Origin: Thermomicrobium sp. 4228-Ro
GTDB lineage: Bacteria; Chloroflexota; Chloroflexia; Thermomicrobiales; Thermomicrobiaceae
DNA length: 64,000 nt
Reading direction: 5' to 3'
NCBI RefSeq assembly: GCF_026241205.1
Contig: NZ_JAPFQM010000001.1
Location: 682,001-746,000 of the forward strand
Both the position numbers and the translations under genes were made by a program. The stretch's first letter is position 1, and each line of letters starts with the position of its first letter. Shown here in pieces: positions 7,576-16,892 of the stretch. The notes below the pieces were generated by a model, which saw only the letters and a list, made by a program, of their open reading frames with translations, had not been told where the DNA came from and did not search any database.

Positions 7576-9069
7576 TCACTCCTTCCTCAGTACCACGTTC
7601 AGCTGTGCCAGAGCAACGTGGAGCGTTCTGATCGCCTCCTGTTGACGTCGCAAGACCTGCGTTGCGGTCTCGTTCGGCATGATGCACGTCCACTGCGCGA
7701 CATCGGAGCGAGCCAGGTGCTCGAGCGGGCGGCCGGTGAGTCGTGCCGACGCCACCAGCGCAGCACCGCGCAGCGATGCCTCAGGATCGGGAGCGAGTAG
7801 GAGCGAGCGTCCGGTCGCATCGGCCACGATCTGCGCCCAGCCCGGTATGCCCAGGAGCGCATTGCCGCTGCCGATGAACACCTCGATCCCCGGTCTGATC
7901 TCGAGCAACAGGTCGACCACCTCAGCGATCCGGCAGGCAACTGCTTCCAGCGCGGCACGCAGCACCGCGACGCCATCGTGGCTGAGGCGGAGACCGACCA
8001 GCGCAGCACTCGCATCGACCGGCCAGCCCGGGCTGCGCTCGCCCGCGATCGTCGGGAGCCAGAGCAGACCGGTCGATCCCGGCTCGAGTGTCTGCACACG
8101 CTCCCAGAGCGCTGGCTCGGGAGAGAGCACGAAGCGCTGCCGGATCCAGTCGATCAAGTCCCCACCCTCGCTGAGTGCACCCCCAGCGAGGACGAGTTCC
8201 CGATCCAACCGATAGAGCCACAAGCCCCAGGGTACGACGAGCGGCTCACCGCGCCAGAGTGTCCGGATGGCCGACGAGGTGCCGATCATGATCGTCGCAC
8301 GGTCTTGACCGACCGCACCGCTTCCGACGTTGCTGCAGGCCCCGTCGCCCCAGGCTGGATACCAGACCGCATCGGCGAACCGTGGCCAGCGCGCAGCGTA
8401 CGCCGGCACCAGCCTCCCATCGGCATCGTCGATCACCGGCAACCGGTGCGGATCGAGCCCGACGGCTGCACAGGACTCCTCGTCCCAGTCGAGCCGCCAG
8501 GTATCGAACAGACCGCTCCCCGACGCCATCGAGACCGATGTCCGGTACGAACCGGTCCAGCGGACGAACAGATAGTCGGGAAACGCACACCAGCATGCGA
8601 CTGTCGTGCGGAGCTCGGGGAGACGCTCGACCAGCCACGCGAAGCGCGCGATCGGGTAACTGGGGTGCAGGTAGGCTCCGGTCCGCCGGTGATGGTCTGC
8701 TGCATCGACGCGGGCACGCAGTTCGAGTGCTGCTGCACGCGCTCGCGTGTCGGCCCACATCGAGACGCGGGTGACTGGGCATCCCTGGCGGTCGAGCCCG
8801 ACCAGACTGTGCCAGAAGCAGCTGATCCCCACGGCCTGGACCGGCGAGCCAGCTGCCTGGTGGACCGCATCGAGGAGGTTCTCGATCCGCTCGGCGAGCG
8901 TGCCAGCGTCGAGTTCCGCGCGCCCGTCCGGCCCCGTCTCGAGCCGGTAGGTCACGCGTCGCAGCGTACCCGCCACGATCTGCCCAGTCTCATCGAACAG
9001 CGCCGCTCGTGCCGACGAGCTGCCGATATCGATTGCGAGGACCCTGCTCCTGGTCTGGCTCGTGCTCAT
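7576..9069 (-). CDS. FGGY family carbohydrate kinase (gluconokinase-like)
   Basis: The 497-residue product has the FGGY kinase layout: an N-terminal phosphate loop LAIDIGSSSARAALFD, WADTRA near residue 100, and a C-terminal ATPase half with GTSSAIRT and GSGNALLG. Similarity of the ISCFWHSLVG and PWGLWLYRLD regions suggests the gluconokinase branch; xylulose is another possible substrate. The ATG at 9069 overlaps the folK stop as ATGA, so translation is coupled. A sugar kinase inside a folate operon is unexpected and I cannot explain it metabolically. Confidence 0.85.
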   Translation of the reverse strand: MSTSQTRSRVLAIDIGSSSARAALFDETGQIVAGTLRRVTYRLETGPDGRAELDAGTLAERIENLLDAVHQAAGSPVQAVGISCFWHSLVGLDRQGCPVTRVSMWADTRARAAALELRARVDAADHHRRTGAYLHPSYPIARFAWLVERLPELRTTVACWCAFPDYLFVRWTGSYRTSVSMASGSGLFDTWRLDWDEESCAAVGLDPHRLPVIDDADGRLVPAYAARWPRFADAVWYPAWGDGACSNVGSGAVGQDRATIMIGTSSAIRTLWRGEPLVVPWGLWLYRLDRELVLAGGALSEGGDLIDWIRQRFVLSPEPALWERVQTLEPGSTGLLWLPTIAGERSPGWPVDASAALVGLRLSHDGVAVLRAALEAVACRIAEVVDLLLEIRPGIEVFIGSGNALLGIPGWAQIVADATGRSLLLAPDPEASLRGAALVASARLTGRPLEHLARSDVAQWTCIMPNETATQVLRRQQEAIRTLHVALAQLNVVLRKE

Positions 9070-9578
9070 GCCACTGCATCCCCGTTCACCCACTCAGGAC
9101 CGTCGACGCGCCGCACCTCGGTCGCTCGATCACCCAACTGCTCGAGCAGGACGCGTACCGGAAGCCCGAGCAGCGGATGCACCTCGTCGGGCGCGATCTC
9201 GGCGAGGGGAACCAGCACGAAGGCCCGTTCGTGCAGCCGCGGGTGCGGAACGGTGAGGCCCACTGAGTTTTCGACGACCCCATCGTAGAGCAGGAGGTCG
9301 AGATCGAGCGTCCGGGGGGCATTCCGAAACGTCCGCTCCCGCCCAAACGAGCGCTCGATGGCGAGGAGCGTTCGCAAGAGCTCACGCGGGTCGAGATCTG
9401 TTTCCAACGCGATGACCGCGTTCAGGAACCATGGTTGGTCACGGAATCCGACCGGCTCGGTCTCGTAGAGCGACGAGACTGCGACGATCCGCCCGTGCTC
9501 GCTGAGACGTCGAACGGCTGCACGCAGCGTCGCTCGACGATCACCCAGGTTGCTGCCGAGCCCGATATAGGCGATCAC
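9066..9578 (-). CDS. folK: 2-amino-4-hydroxy-6-hydroxymethyldihydropteridine pyrophosphokinase
   Basis: The 170-residue HPPK transfers pyrophosphate from ATP to 6-hydroxymethyl-dihydropterin in folate synthesis. The IGLGSNLGDR opening, the FLNAV segment and the RTLDLDLLLYDG motif with the Mg-binding Asp pair are all present, followed by LTVPHPRLHERAFVLVPL. The GTG at 9578 overlaps the folP stop as GTGA; a second GTG lies one codon upstream. The folB-folP-folK order gives three consecutive pathway steps in reverse catalytic order for the last two. Confidence 0.93.
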   Translation of the reverse strand: MIAYIGLGSNLGDRRATLRAAVRRLSEHGRIVAVSSLYETEPVGFRDQPWFLNAVIALETDLDPRELLRTLLAIERSFGRERTFRNAPRTLDLDLLLYDGVVENSVGLTVPHPRLHERAFVLVPLAEIAPDEVHPLLGLPVRVLLEQLGDRATEVRRVDGPEWVNGDAVA

Positions 9579-10423
9579 CACGTTCCCCGCACGATGGCAT
9601 CGGTCATCCGGACGACCCGCACCATCTCCTTGACGTCATGCACCCGAACGATGTCCGCGCCGTTGGCGATAGCGATCGCGACTGTCGCTGCCGTCCCTTC
9701 GAGCCGTTCGTCAGGCGGGGTGCCGAGCACGTAGCCGATCGTCCGCTTGCGCGACGTCCCCACCAGGATCGGGCGACCGAATAGCGTGAGGTCACGCAGG
9801 CGGCGCAACATGAGGAGATTCAACTCTGGCTCCTTGCCGAAGCCGAATCCAGGATCGATGATGATCCGTTCCCACTCGACACCGGCTGCCAGAGCCCGCT
9901 CGATCCGCTGCGCGAGATCGCGGACGAGCCGCGGGATCAGCTCGTCAGCGCGCTCGATCGGCAAGTCGTGCATGATCACGACCGGTACCCCGGCACGGGC
10001 AGCGACAGCTGGCATGTCCGGGTCGCCAGCCAGTCCACGGACATCGTTGATCATCGTCGCCCCAGCAGCCAGCGCCGCCTCAGCCACCACCGCTTTGTTC
10101 GTGTCGATCGAGATCGGTACCTCGGGCAGCGCTTCCCGGATCGCGCGGATCGCGGGGATGACGCGCTGCAACTCCTCTTCAGCCGGCACCGGAATATGGC
10201 CAGGGCGGGTCGACTCACCCCCGACGTCGAGGATGTCAGCCCCGGCTTCCACCATCTCCTGAGCCCGGCGCACTACCTCGTCCAACCGCCCCAGTAAGCC
10301 GTCGCCACTGAACGAATCCGGCGTCACATTGATGATGCCCATCACGAATGTCCGCCGCCCCCAGGGCCACCGGTCGAACGGCGGATAGGCGACACGTGGC
10401 GCCTCGAGCACCGTTCCAGTCAT
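9575..10423 (-). CDS. folP: Dihydropteroate synthase
   Basis: The 282-residue TIM-barrel enzyme condenses hydroxymethyl-dihydropterin pyrophosphate with p-aminobenzoate. Signature motifs are MGIINVTPDSFSGDG, DVGGESTRPG, the SIDTNKA Asp and DPGFGFGKEPELN, with the C-terminal RVHDV. The ATG at 10423 follows GGAGCGGG and overlaps the folB stop by ATGA; I therefore reject the longer frame upstream. It lies in the folB-folP-folK block. Confidence 0.95.
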   Translation of the reverse strand: MTGTVLEAPRVAYPPFDRWPWGRRTFVMGIINVTPDSFSGDGLLGRLDEVVRRAQEMVEAGADILDVGGESTRPGHIPVPAEEELQRVIPAIRAIREALPEVPISIDTNKAVVAEAALAAGATMINDVRGLAGDPDMPAVAARAGVPVVIMHDLPIERADELIPRLVRDLAQRIERALAAGVEWERIIIDPGFGFGKEPELNLLMLRRLRDLTLFGRPILVGTSRKRTIGYVLGTPPDERLEGTAATVAIAIANGADIVRVHDVKEMVRVVRMTDAIVRGTW

Positions 10424-10821
10424 CCCGCTCCGCTCCTTTCCGCGCTCTCGATCTCCTGTCGGGTCCGCCGGAGCTCGACGCCGACCCGGCCGATCGCTGC
10501 CCCGGCGATCGGTGGCGACAGTTTCCACACCCGTACCCGCACGGCCGCGACCGGCGGATACTCCGCGAAGACGGCACGGACGATCTCCCCAGCGACCGCT
10601 TCCAGAAGCTGCCGCGGCTCGCCTTCGAGGACACGCCGCACGGTCTGGTACAGCGCTCCGTAGTTGACCGTCTCCGCGAGCGCATCGCGTACCGCAGCCG
10701 GTTCGAGATCGAGCTCGACCTCGAGATCCACCGCGAACCGCTGGCCGAGCTGGCGTTCCTCTGGGTGCACACCGTGGTAACCGTAGAACTGCAGTCCCTC
10801 GAGCAGAATGCGGTCAGCCAT
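10420..10821 (-). CDS. folB: Dihydroneopterin aldolase
   Basis: The 133-residue T-fold protein has LEGLQFYGYHGVHPEE at the N terminus, the catalytic Tyr of that segment, the VNYGALYQ motif, and LLEAVAGEI with the pterin-anchoring Glu, then VWKLSPPI. It converts dihydroneopterin to hydroxymethyl-dihydropterin. It starts directly after the stop of the bactofilin-like gene with no gap and is coupled to folP. No folE (GTP cyclohydrolase) is present in the window. Confidence 0.93.
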   Translation of the reverse strand: MADRILLEGLQFYGYHGVHPEERQLGQRFAVDLEVELDLEPAAVRDALAETVNYGALYQTVRRVLEGEPRQLLEAVAGEIVRAVFAEYPPVAAVRVRVWKLSPPIAGAAIGRVGVELRRTRQEIESAERSGAG

Positions 10822-12111
10822 TCACCGCTCCTCGCGCGTCTCGTCTGCTCCTCCGGACCGTTCCGTCTCCGATCGTACGATCGGCTCCGTCGAGGAAGCG
10901 TCCTCGATGACCGGTGCAGGAGCCGGTGCGGCTGCAGTGGGTACGACGCGGTGCACGCCCCAGCCGGACAGGGCCGTCCACACCATTCCGAGTCCGAGGA
11001 TACCGAACAGGAGACTCCACCAGACCGTCCAGCCGAACGGGATCGGGAGCAGCCGGAAGACGAGGACGAGCGTCGTCCCCACCACCATTGCGAGCCAGAG
11101 CACGAGACGACGGTCGCTCCGGAGCGCGCTCACCGGCAGGAGGCGAATCAGCGCGATCCCGACCAAAACCTGGCTGAGGTACAGCACGGCGACGTAGAGA
11201 CCGAGCAACAGCAGCGCGGCCGAGAGGCCGACGACGGTCACGGCGAGCACGAGCGCAGCGATCGGTAACACGACGAAAACCACGAGACCCCACACGAGTG
11301 ACCAGAGCGGTGCATGACGAAACGTATCAGCCACCAGCGCGGTCTGACGCGGTAGAGCCAGCACGAGCAAGGTACCAGCGACCAGTGCCCAGCCCAGCCG
11401 CAGCAAGACCGTCGAGAGCCAGCTGAGCACCCGATCCAGCGTCGTCTGCGGTCCACCAGTCGTACCCGGCGACAGCGTGTACGCTTGTGGTCCCACGATC
11501 CGTGCACCAGGCGCGATCGTCGCTGGCTGCGGAGCCCGGTACCGGAAGGCGCCGTCGATCTGCGCTCCGTCGCGGATCTCCACACGATTCGCGTTCACGT
11601 CCACATCACCGAAGATACGGCCGTTCACCACGAGCATGTCGACATTGCCGCGGACATTCCCACGCACTGTGCCGTCGACCGTCAATGTTCCAGCGCCGAT
11701 GACCGTCACGTCATGAGCGATCGTCGCCGTGCGCCCGACCGTTACGGACTCGGCGCCCAGCACGGCGAGATCCCAACCGATCGGCCCAGTGAGCTCGACA
11801 GTGCCAGCAGCGACCCGTACGCTCCCAGCGACCGGCCCGCTTACCCGGATCGAGCCGGCTGCCACCGTCACGTCACCACCGACCCGACCAGAAATCGCGA
11901 CCGTTCCCCCAGCAGCGAACACGTCCCGCGTGACGTCACCGTCGATCTCGATCGCATTCCCTGCCGCATACAGCTCGTCGTCGAGTCGTTCTTCCGTTCC
12001 GACCGTCACCGACGGCCCTGCAACGAACTGCGCAGCTCGGGCACCCGGTGCCCACACTGCGAGCGCGACCATCAGGCCGATCGAGATGACGACCGCCGCC
12101 ACCCTCCGCAT
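10822..12111 (-). CDS. Bactofilin-like (polymer-forming) integral membrane protein
   Basis: The 429-residue product starts with a signal peptide (ending near GARAAQ). About 190 residues of right-handed beta-helix repeats follow, with periodic GDV, GTV and GPI turns, as in bactofilin/DUF583 proteins. The second half holds about five hydrophobic segments, then a charged acidic tail. The ATG at 12111 follows GGAGGTG and gives the better signal peptide; a GTG at 12150 with its own GGAGG is the alternative. Position as first gene of the folate operon may be transcriptional convenience only. Similar beta-helix plus membrane proteins occur widely in Chloroflexota; a surface or envelope scaffold role is inferred. 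Confidence 0.8.
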   Translation of the reverse strand: MRRVAAVVISIGLMVALAVWAPGARAAQFVAGPSVTVGTEERLDDELYAAGNAIEIDGDVTRDVFAAGGTVAISGRVGGDVTVAAGSIRVSGPVAGSVRVAAGTVELTGPIGWDLAVLGAESVTVGRTATIAHDVTVIGAGTLTVDGTVRGNVRGNVDMLVVNGRIFGDVDVNANRVEIRDGAQIDGAFRYRAPQPATIAPGARIVGPQAYTLSPGTTGGPQTTLDRVLSWLSTVLLRLGWALVAGTLLVLALPRQTALVADTFRHAPLWSLVWGLVVFVVLPIAALVLAVTVVGLSAALLLLGLYVAVLYLSQVLVGIALIRLLPVSALRSDRRLVLWLAMVVGTTLVLVFRLLPIPFGWTVWWSLLFGILGLGMVWTALSGWGVHRVVPTAAAPAPAPVIEDASSTEPIVRSETERSGGADETREER

Positions 12112-12224
12112 CCACCACCTCCCGGTCGATCCGTCCTCATGATACGCCACACGTCCTCCGCACCGAGATCGAGGTTGCCGGATCGCTCCGGTTGCGCTAG
12201 CGTTGGCACCAGTGAGGGTGCAAC

Positions 12225-13841
12225 ATGACGGTGCAGGACGATCTCTCGCGAGCGCATCGCGCGCTGATCCTCAGCGAACTCAGCCGGCCGGAGGCCTATC
12301 CGTTCCCGGTCGACCGGATCGACGTCGAAGAGACTCATATCTCGCTAGTGTTCCTGGTCGGCGACTATGCCTACAAGGTCAAAAAGCCGGTGAACTTCGG
12401 CTTTCTCGATTTCAGCACGCTCGAGCGCCGACGGTTCTTTTGCGAGCAAGAAGTCCTGCTCAACCAACGGCTGACCGATGGTGTCTACCTTGGGGTCGTA
12501 CCGATCGCTCGCGTGGGCTCGCACCTTCGGGTCGAAGCTGAGGGCGAGATCGTCGAGTACGCTGTCAAGATGCGCCGGCTCGACTTCGAGCAGACCCTGT
12601 TGCGCCGCGTGCAGCGCGGCAGTCTGCCGATGGAGCTGGTCAGCGCACTGGCTGACCGGCTCGCCGCGTTCTACCGGACGGCTGCGCGGAGTCCGGAAAT
12701 CGACCAGTGGGGGACTCCGGAAGCGATCTGGTTCAACATTCGTGAGAACCTGGAGCAGACTGAGCCGTTCATCGGTGTCGTCCTCGCTCCCATTCAGCAC
12801 CGCTGGATCGCTTCGATCAGCGAGCGGTTTCTCCGCGAGCGGCTCGACCTGTTCCAGCGCCGCATTACCGAAGGGCGGATCGTCGAGGGGCATGGCGATC
12901 TCCACCTCGCACACATCTTCGTCGAGTCCGAGTCACCGCCACGCTTCCAGATCGTCGATTGCATCGAGTTCAACCCGCGGCTCCGCTGCGGCGACGTCGC
13001 GGTCGATCTCGCCTTCCTCAGCATGGATTTCGACCACCACGGTCGGAGCGATTTCGCACGCTGGCTCACGCTCCGCGCGAGCGATGCGCTCGACGATCCG
13101 GAACTCCCGCTGCTCGTGCACTTCTATAGCGTGTACCGCGCCCATGTGCGCAACAAGGTCAACTGCTTCCGGCTGGCGGAGCTCGCTCCGGAAAGCGATG
13201 AGTTCTCCGCAGTGCGGACACAGGCCGAGCGGTACATCGACCTGGCGACGTCGTACCTGGTCGAGCCGGCCGAACCGCTCTTGCTCCTGATCGGCGGCCT
13301 GTCGGGGACAGGGAAGAGTGCGCTCGCTCGCCGGTTGGCACGGTGCCTCGGCATCGCGCTCTACTCGTCCGACATCGTCCGCAAAGAACTGGCTGGCGTG
13401 CCGGTCGAGCGACGCGTCGAGGTACCGTACGGCACGGATATCTACGGACCCGAGTTCACGCGAGCGACGTACCGGGCGCTCCTCGAGCGCGCTGCGGCAG
13501 AACTGGCCACCGGCCGGTCGGTCGTGCTCGACGCGACCTTTCTCGACCGGGAATGGCGTGAGGCAGCGCGTGCGCTCGCCACGCGCTACAGTGCTCGACC
13601 GATGCTCGTCGAGTGCTGTTGCCCTGCGGAGATCGTGGAAGAACGTCTGCGCTATCGGGCCCACGAGCCGGGTCAAGCGAGCGAGGCGACCTGGCCGATC
13701 TACCTCGAGCAACGCGCCCGCTACGGCGAGACGATGGAGCCGATTGCCGGACTCGCCCATCTCACGGTCGACACCGCCCAACCGCTCCCGTTCGTACTGG
13801 ACGTGGTGCTCACCTGGCTCCCTTTGCGCGAACGCCTGTAG
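12225..13841 (+). CDS. APH-like phosphotransferase / AAA-type kinase fusion
   Basis: The 538-residue product has two parts. Residues 1-340 resemble aminoglycoside-phosphotransferase-like kinases, with KVKKPVNFGF and a catalytic HGDLHLAH loop near 222-229 and a DCIEFN metal site. Residues 350-538 form a P-loop kinase with GLSGTGKSALA near 357-367 and RYRAHEP. The two-domain family is widespread and uncharacterised; it is usually labelled bifunctional aminoglycoside phosphotransferase/ATP-binding protein. Resistance is not implied. The ATG follows GAGGGTG, and the gene is divergent from the folate operon with a 113-bp gap. Confidence 0.85.
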   Translation: MTVQDDLSRAHRALILSELSRPEAYPFPVDRIDVEETHISLVFLVGDYAYKVKKPVNFGFLDFSTLERRRFFCEQEVLLNQRLTDGVYLGVVPIARVGSHLRVEAEGEIVEYAVKMRRLDFEQTLLRRVQRGSLPMELVSALADRLAAFYRTAARSPEIDQWGTPEAIWFNIRENLEQTEPFIGVVLAPIQHRWIASISERFLRERLDLFQRRITEGRIVEGHGDLHLAHIFVESESPPRFQIVDCIEFNPRLRCGDVAVDLAFLSMDFDHHGRSDFARWLTLRASDALDDPELPLLVHFYSVYRAHVRNKVNCFRLAELAPESDEFSAVRTQAERYIDLATSYLVEPAEPLLLLIGGLSGTGKSALARRLARCLGIALYSSDIVRKELAGVPVERRVEVPYGTDIYGPEFTRATYRALLERAAAELATGRSVVLDATFLDREWREAARALATRYSARPMLVECCCPAEIVEERLRYRAHEPGQASEATWPIYLEQRARYGETMEPIAGLAHLTVDTAQPLPFVLDVVLTWLPLRERL

Positions 13842-13847
13842 GCATCG

Positions 13848-14828
13848 CTACGTCACTCTCGACTCCCGCGATCCCGCGAGCGGGTCGAGCGGTGGTGCCG
13901 CCAGGCGGATGTACCGCCGCACGCTGAGCCGGTTGCGGGCATCATCGGCCAGTCCCAGGAGTTCCAGCAGCTCGTCTTCGCTCGCGCCCCGCTTCGCTTG
14001 CTCGACCGCGAACGTGTGCCGCAACGTCTGCGGAGAGACCGGCTTCTGGATGCCTGCGGCAGCAGCGACTCGCTCGACCAGCTTGTTGAGCGACTGCGGG
14101 AGGATCGGCACGAGCCGATCCTGTGGTCCTTCCTCCTCGAGCAAGCGCTGGTAGATCTCCGTCAGTTCGCGGTTACCGGCGAGCTTCCGTTCGCGCAGCC
14201 GGCGCTTTTGTCCTTCGGCGAAGACATAGACCACCGGTCTGTCGGGATCGGCCCAGTCGATGTGCGAGGCGCGCAAGGTGAGCACCTCGTGTCGCGAGAG
14301 GCCCAGCCGCAACATCAGCCAGATCGCCAGGTGTGTCCGCGGGCCTTCGGCCGCTGCCGCAGCGAGTAAGCGCTCCTGCTCCTCCGGGAACAACGGCTGG
14401 GGCGTCTTGAGCGGAATCCGATCCGAGTAGAACGCTGCCGTCGGGTCGTGCTCGATCACCTTGGCACGCGTGATCAGGAACTTGAAGAACGTCGACAGCG
14501 TCGTCAACCGCCGCTTGCGTGTCGACCGGCCACGACTCTGCTCCAGAAACGTCGCCACATCGCGTTCGTCGATCTGGGCGATCGGTTTCGGACCGACCAG
14601 CGACTCGAAGACCGCCAGGTCGTAACTGTAGGACTTGACGGTGTTGACCGGATGACCGGACTGCTCGAGATAGCGACGGAACCAGAAACGGGCGACATCG
14701 AGCGACGACTCGGCAGTCAGCACCGGCAAGAGGCCGACCGTACCGCGGAGCTTGCCGTCCCTCCCCAGCTCGAAGAGCGGCGGTTGGATGACCTGTGCCT
14801 GCTCGTCCTCCCGCCGTTCGTCCCGCAT
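13848..14828 (-). CDS. Tyrosine recombinase/phage-integrase-like protein with eroded active site
   Basis: The 326-residue product has an N-terminal SAM-like core-binding domain (about 45-140) and a C-terminal catalytic fold like XerC/XerD. Aligned by eye to XerD, Arg of GLR is shifted (GLSRHEV), the His of HxxR is Gln (PQTLRHTFA), and the His of LLGH is Leu (LLGLADD). LRHTFA Arg and the Tyr in RRYIRL remain. The protein probably binds DNA; strand exchange is doubtful. The ATG at 14828 follows GGAGGACC. No attachment sites or phage genes flank it, so a domesticated role is an inference. Confidence 0.78.
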   Translation of the reverse strand: MRDERREDEQAQVIQPPLFELGRDGKLRGTVGLLPVLTAESSLDVARFWFRRYLEQSGHPVNTVKSYSYDLAVFESLVGPKPIAQIDERDVATFLEQSRGRSTRKRRLTTLSTFFKFLITRAKVIEHDPTAAFYSDRIPLKTPQPLFPEEQERLLAAAAAEGPRTHLAIWLMLRLGLSRHEVLTLRASHIDWADPDRPVVYVFAEGQKRRLRERKLAGNRELTEIYQRLLEEEGPQDRLVPILPQSLNKLVERVAAAAGIQKPVSPQTLRHTFAVEQAKRGASEDELLELLGLADDARNRLSVRRYIRLAAPPLDPLAGSRESRVT

Positions 14829-14868
14829 CGCTGGTCCTCCGTGACGCACAAATGTTCTGCCCAACCGG

Positions 14869-14897
14869 AGCGTACTTCTCCTTCCACGGCCTGTCAA
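14869..14897 (-). promoter_or_regulatory. Sigma-70-like promoter of the recombinase-like gene
   Basis: TTGACA (14897-14892) and TACGCT (14874-14869) are 17 bases apart on the minus strand, ending about 40 bp before the ATG. Confidence 0.55.
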
Positions 14898-15102
14898 GCT
14901 CGAGCGTGCGCAGGCTTCAGTACAGGCACTGGACGTGCGCTCACGCGGTACCGTATCCAGCGCCCACGCGCCCCCGCTGGCAGTCGTCACGGTTCGCGAT
15001 ACGTCTCGCGCTGTTCACGATCCCCGACCGCTGCTCTTGCAGACCACCTTTCTCGAGCATAGGCTGGACGCGGTTCGACGTGCGCATGCCTGGAGGAGTG
15101 CG

Positions 15103-16803
15103 ATGAGCCGGAGCAAGTGGATCATCGACCGCACCGAAGCGGTGGGCAGGCATGGGATGGTCGTCGCCCAACACGAGCTGGCAGCCGAGGTCGGAGTCGC
15201 CGTGCTCGCTGACGGCGGCAATGCGATCGATGCGGCGGTCGCCACAGCGTTCGCGATCGGAGTCGTCGAGCCGTTCATGAGCGGGATCGGCGGCGGCGGT
15301 ATTCTGCTGATCCACCTCGCCGAGAGCCAGGAGACCGTTGCGATCGATTTCGGTATGTGTGCTCCACTGGCCGCCCGCCCTGATCTCTACCGGTTGCTCC
15401 CCGCTACCGGTGCGACCCGGTTCGGCTGGCGAGCGGTCGAGAAGGATGCGAACGTGCACGGACCGCTCGCGATCGCGGTACCCGGCATGGTCGCGGGACT
15501 AGCGACGGCGCTCGAGCGCTACGGAACGCGACCGCTCGCTGAGCTCCTCCAACCCGCCATTCGCCTCGCACGAGACGGGTTTGCCGTCAGCTGGCATACC
15601 AGTCTCGAAATGGCACAAGACGCTGCCCTACTCGCGCAGTATCCATCGACCCGTGCGGTCTTCACCCGCGACGGCCTGCCACTGCCGGTGCGGACCGGAC
15701 TCGAGCCGACGATCCTCCGGCAGCCCGATCTCGCCCGTTCGCTCGAAGCGATCGCGCGCGATGGTGCCGATGCATTCTATCGCGGTGAGCTCGGACGGCA
15801 GCTCGTCGAAGGCCTGCGTGCACTGGGCGCCATCCTCACGATGGAGGACCTCGAGCGCTACACCGTTCGCCTGTCCGCACCGCTCTGGGGAGAGTACCGC
15901 GGCTACCGCATCGCTACCGCGCCCGCACCGAGTGGCGGGCCGACGGTGCTCGAATCCCTGCATCTCCTCGACTGTTTCCCGCTCACCGAATACGGGCACA
16001 ATTCGAGTCGCACCCTCCATGTCCTGATCGAAGCGTTCCGGCAGGCGTTCGTCGATCGGTTCGCCTATCTCGCCGATCCAGGTTTCGTTCCAGTGCCGGT
16101 AGCTGCGCTCACCGATCCAGCCTACGCGCGCGAGCGGGCGAGCGAGATCGGCGAGCAGGCACGGGCACGGATCGAGCCCGGCGATCCACGGCGTCTCGGC
16201 GTCCAACGTCTCTACGCTCGTTCGCTCCCCAACTACGGTGCTGGTTCGACGACACACATCGGCGTGGTGGATCGCTGGGGCAATGCTGTCGCCCTCACGC
16301 AAACGCTCCTCTCCGCGTGGGGTTCACGCGTGGTCGCCCCGGGTACCGGGATCCTCATGAACAACGGGATGCTCTGGTTCGACCCGGAACCCGGGCGCGC
16401 GAACTCGATCGAACCGGGTAAACGACCGCTCGCCAACATGTCGCCGACACTCGTCTTCCAGGACGATGGGCTGTTCCTCGTGCTCGGCGCGATGGGTGGG
16501 CGACGGATCATCGATGCCGTCGCGCAGGTCGTGAGCAACGTGATCGATCATGGGCTCGGTATCCAAGCAGCCATTTCCGCCCCCCGTATCGACTGCAGCG
16601 TCGAACCGACTGCTGTGAGCAGCCGCATCGACGGAAGAGTAATCAGTGAACTCGAGCGTCGCGGCCATCGGGTCCAGATCGTGCGCGAGGACTTCGCCGA
16701 TGTCCCCTTCGCCTGCCCGGGAGGCATCTTGCGTGACCGGACCGGCACCCTGCATGGCGGCAGCGAGCCCTACTACCCCGGTATGGCTATCGGTTTGGCG
16801 TGA
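15103..16803 (+). CDS. ggt: Gamma-glutamyltransferase family protein
   Basis: The 566-residue Ntn-hydrolase precursor matches gamma-glutamyltranspeptidase. The large subunit shows GGNAIDAAVATAFAIGVVEP and GIGGGG. The autoprocessing nucleophile is Thr383 in GAGSTTHIGVVD, followed by GNAVALTQTL and MNNGMLWF. There is no obvious signal peptide from the ATG at 15103 (GGAGGAG upstream), which suggests a cytosolic enzyme like many Chloroflexota and actinobacterial members. Family enzymes cleave gamma-glutamyl amides such as glutathione, or act as cephalosporin or oligopeptide hydrolases. The following TSUP genes could suggest sulfur turnover, but the link is only positional. Confidence 0.9.
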   Translation: MSRSKWIIDRTEAVGRHGMVVAQHELAAEVGVAVLADGGNAIDAAVATAFAIGVVEPFMSGIGGGGILLIHLAESQETVAIDFGMCAPLAARPDLYRLLPATGATRFGWRAVEKDANVHGPLAIAVPGMVAGLATALERYGTRPLAELLQPAIRLARDGFAVSWHTSLEMAQDAALLAQYPSTRAVFTRDGLPLPVRTGLEPTILRQPDLARSLEAIARDGADAFYRGELGRQLVEGLRALGAILTMEDLERYTVRLSAPLWGEYRGYRIATAPAPSGGPTVLESLHLLDCFPLTEYGHNSSRTLHVLIEAFRQAFVDRFAYLADPGFVPVPVAALTDPAYARERASEIGEQARARIEPGDPRRLGVQRLYARSLPNYGAGSTTHIGVVDRWGNAVALTQTLLSAWGSRVVAPGTGILMNNGMLWFDPEPGRANSIEPGKRPLANMSPTLVFQDDGLFLVLGAMGGRRIIDAVAQVVSNVIDHGLGIQAAISAPRIDCSVEPTAVSSRIDGRVISELERRGHRVQIVREDFADVPFACPGGILRDRTGTLHGGSEPYYPGMAIGLA

Positions 16804-16892
16804 ATCCTGGCAGACCTTCCGGTGCGACCGCTCACCGCCCCGTTTCGAGTGCTCAGGCTCCCCGGTACTGGTCGCAGGAAAGGAGTCGGTCA

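Noticed and set aside
12225-13841. Aminoglycoside resistance gene
   Set aside because: The family is a widespread uncharacterised kinase fusion; the label is historical and does not indicate resistance.
13848-14828. Prophage or integrative element at the recombinase-like gene
   Set aside because: No att repeats, tRNA or phage genes flank it, and neighbours are ordinary chromosomal genes.
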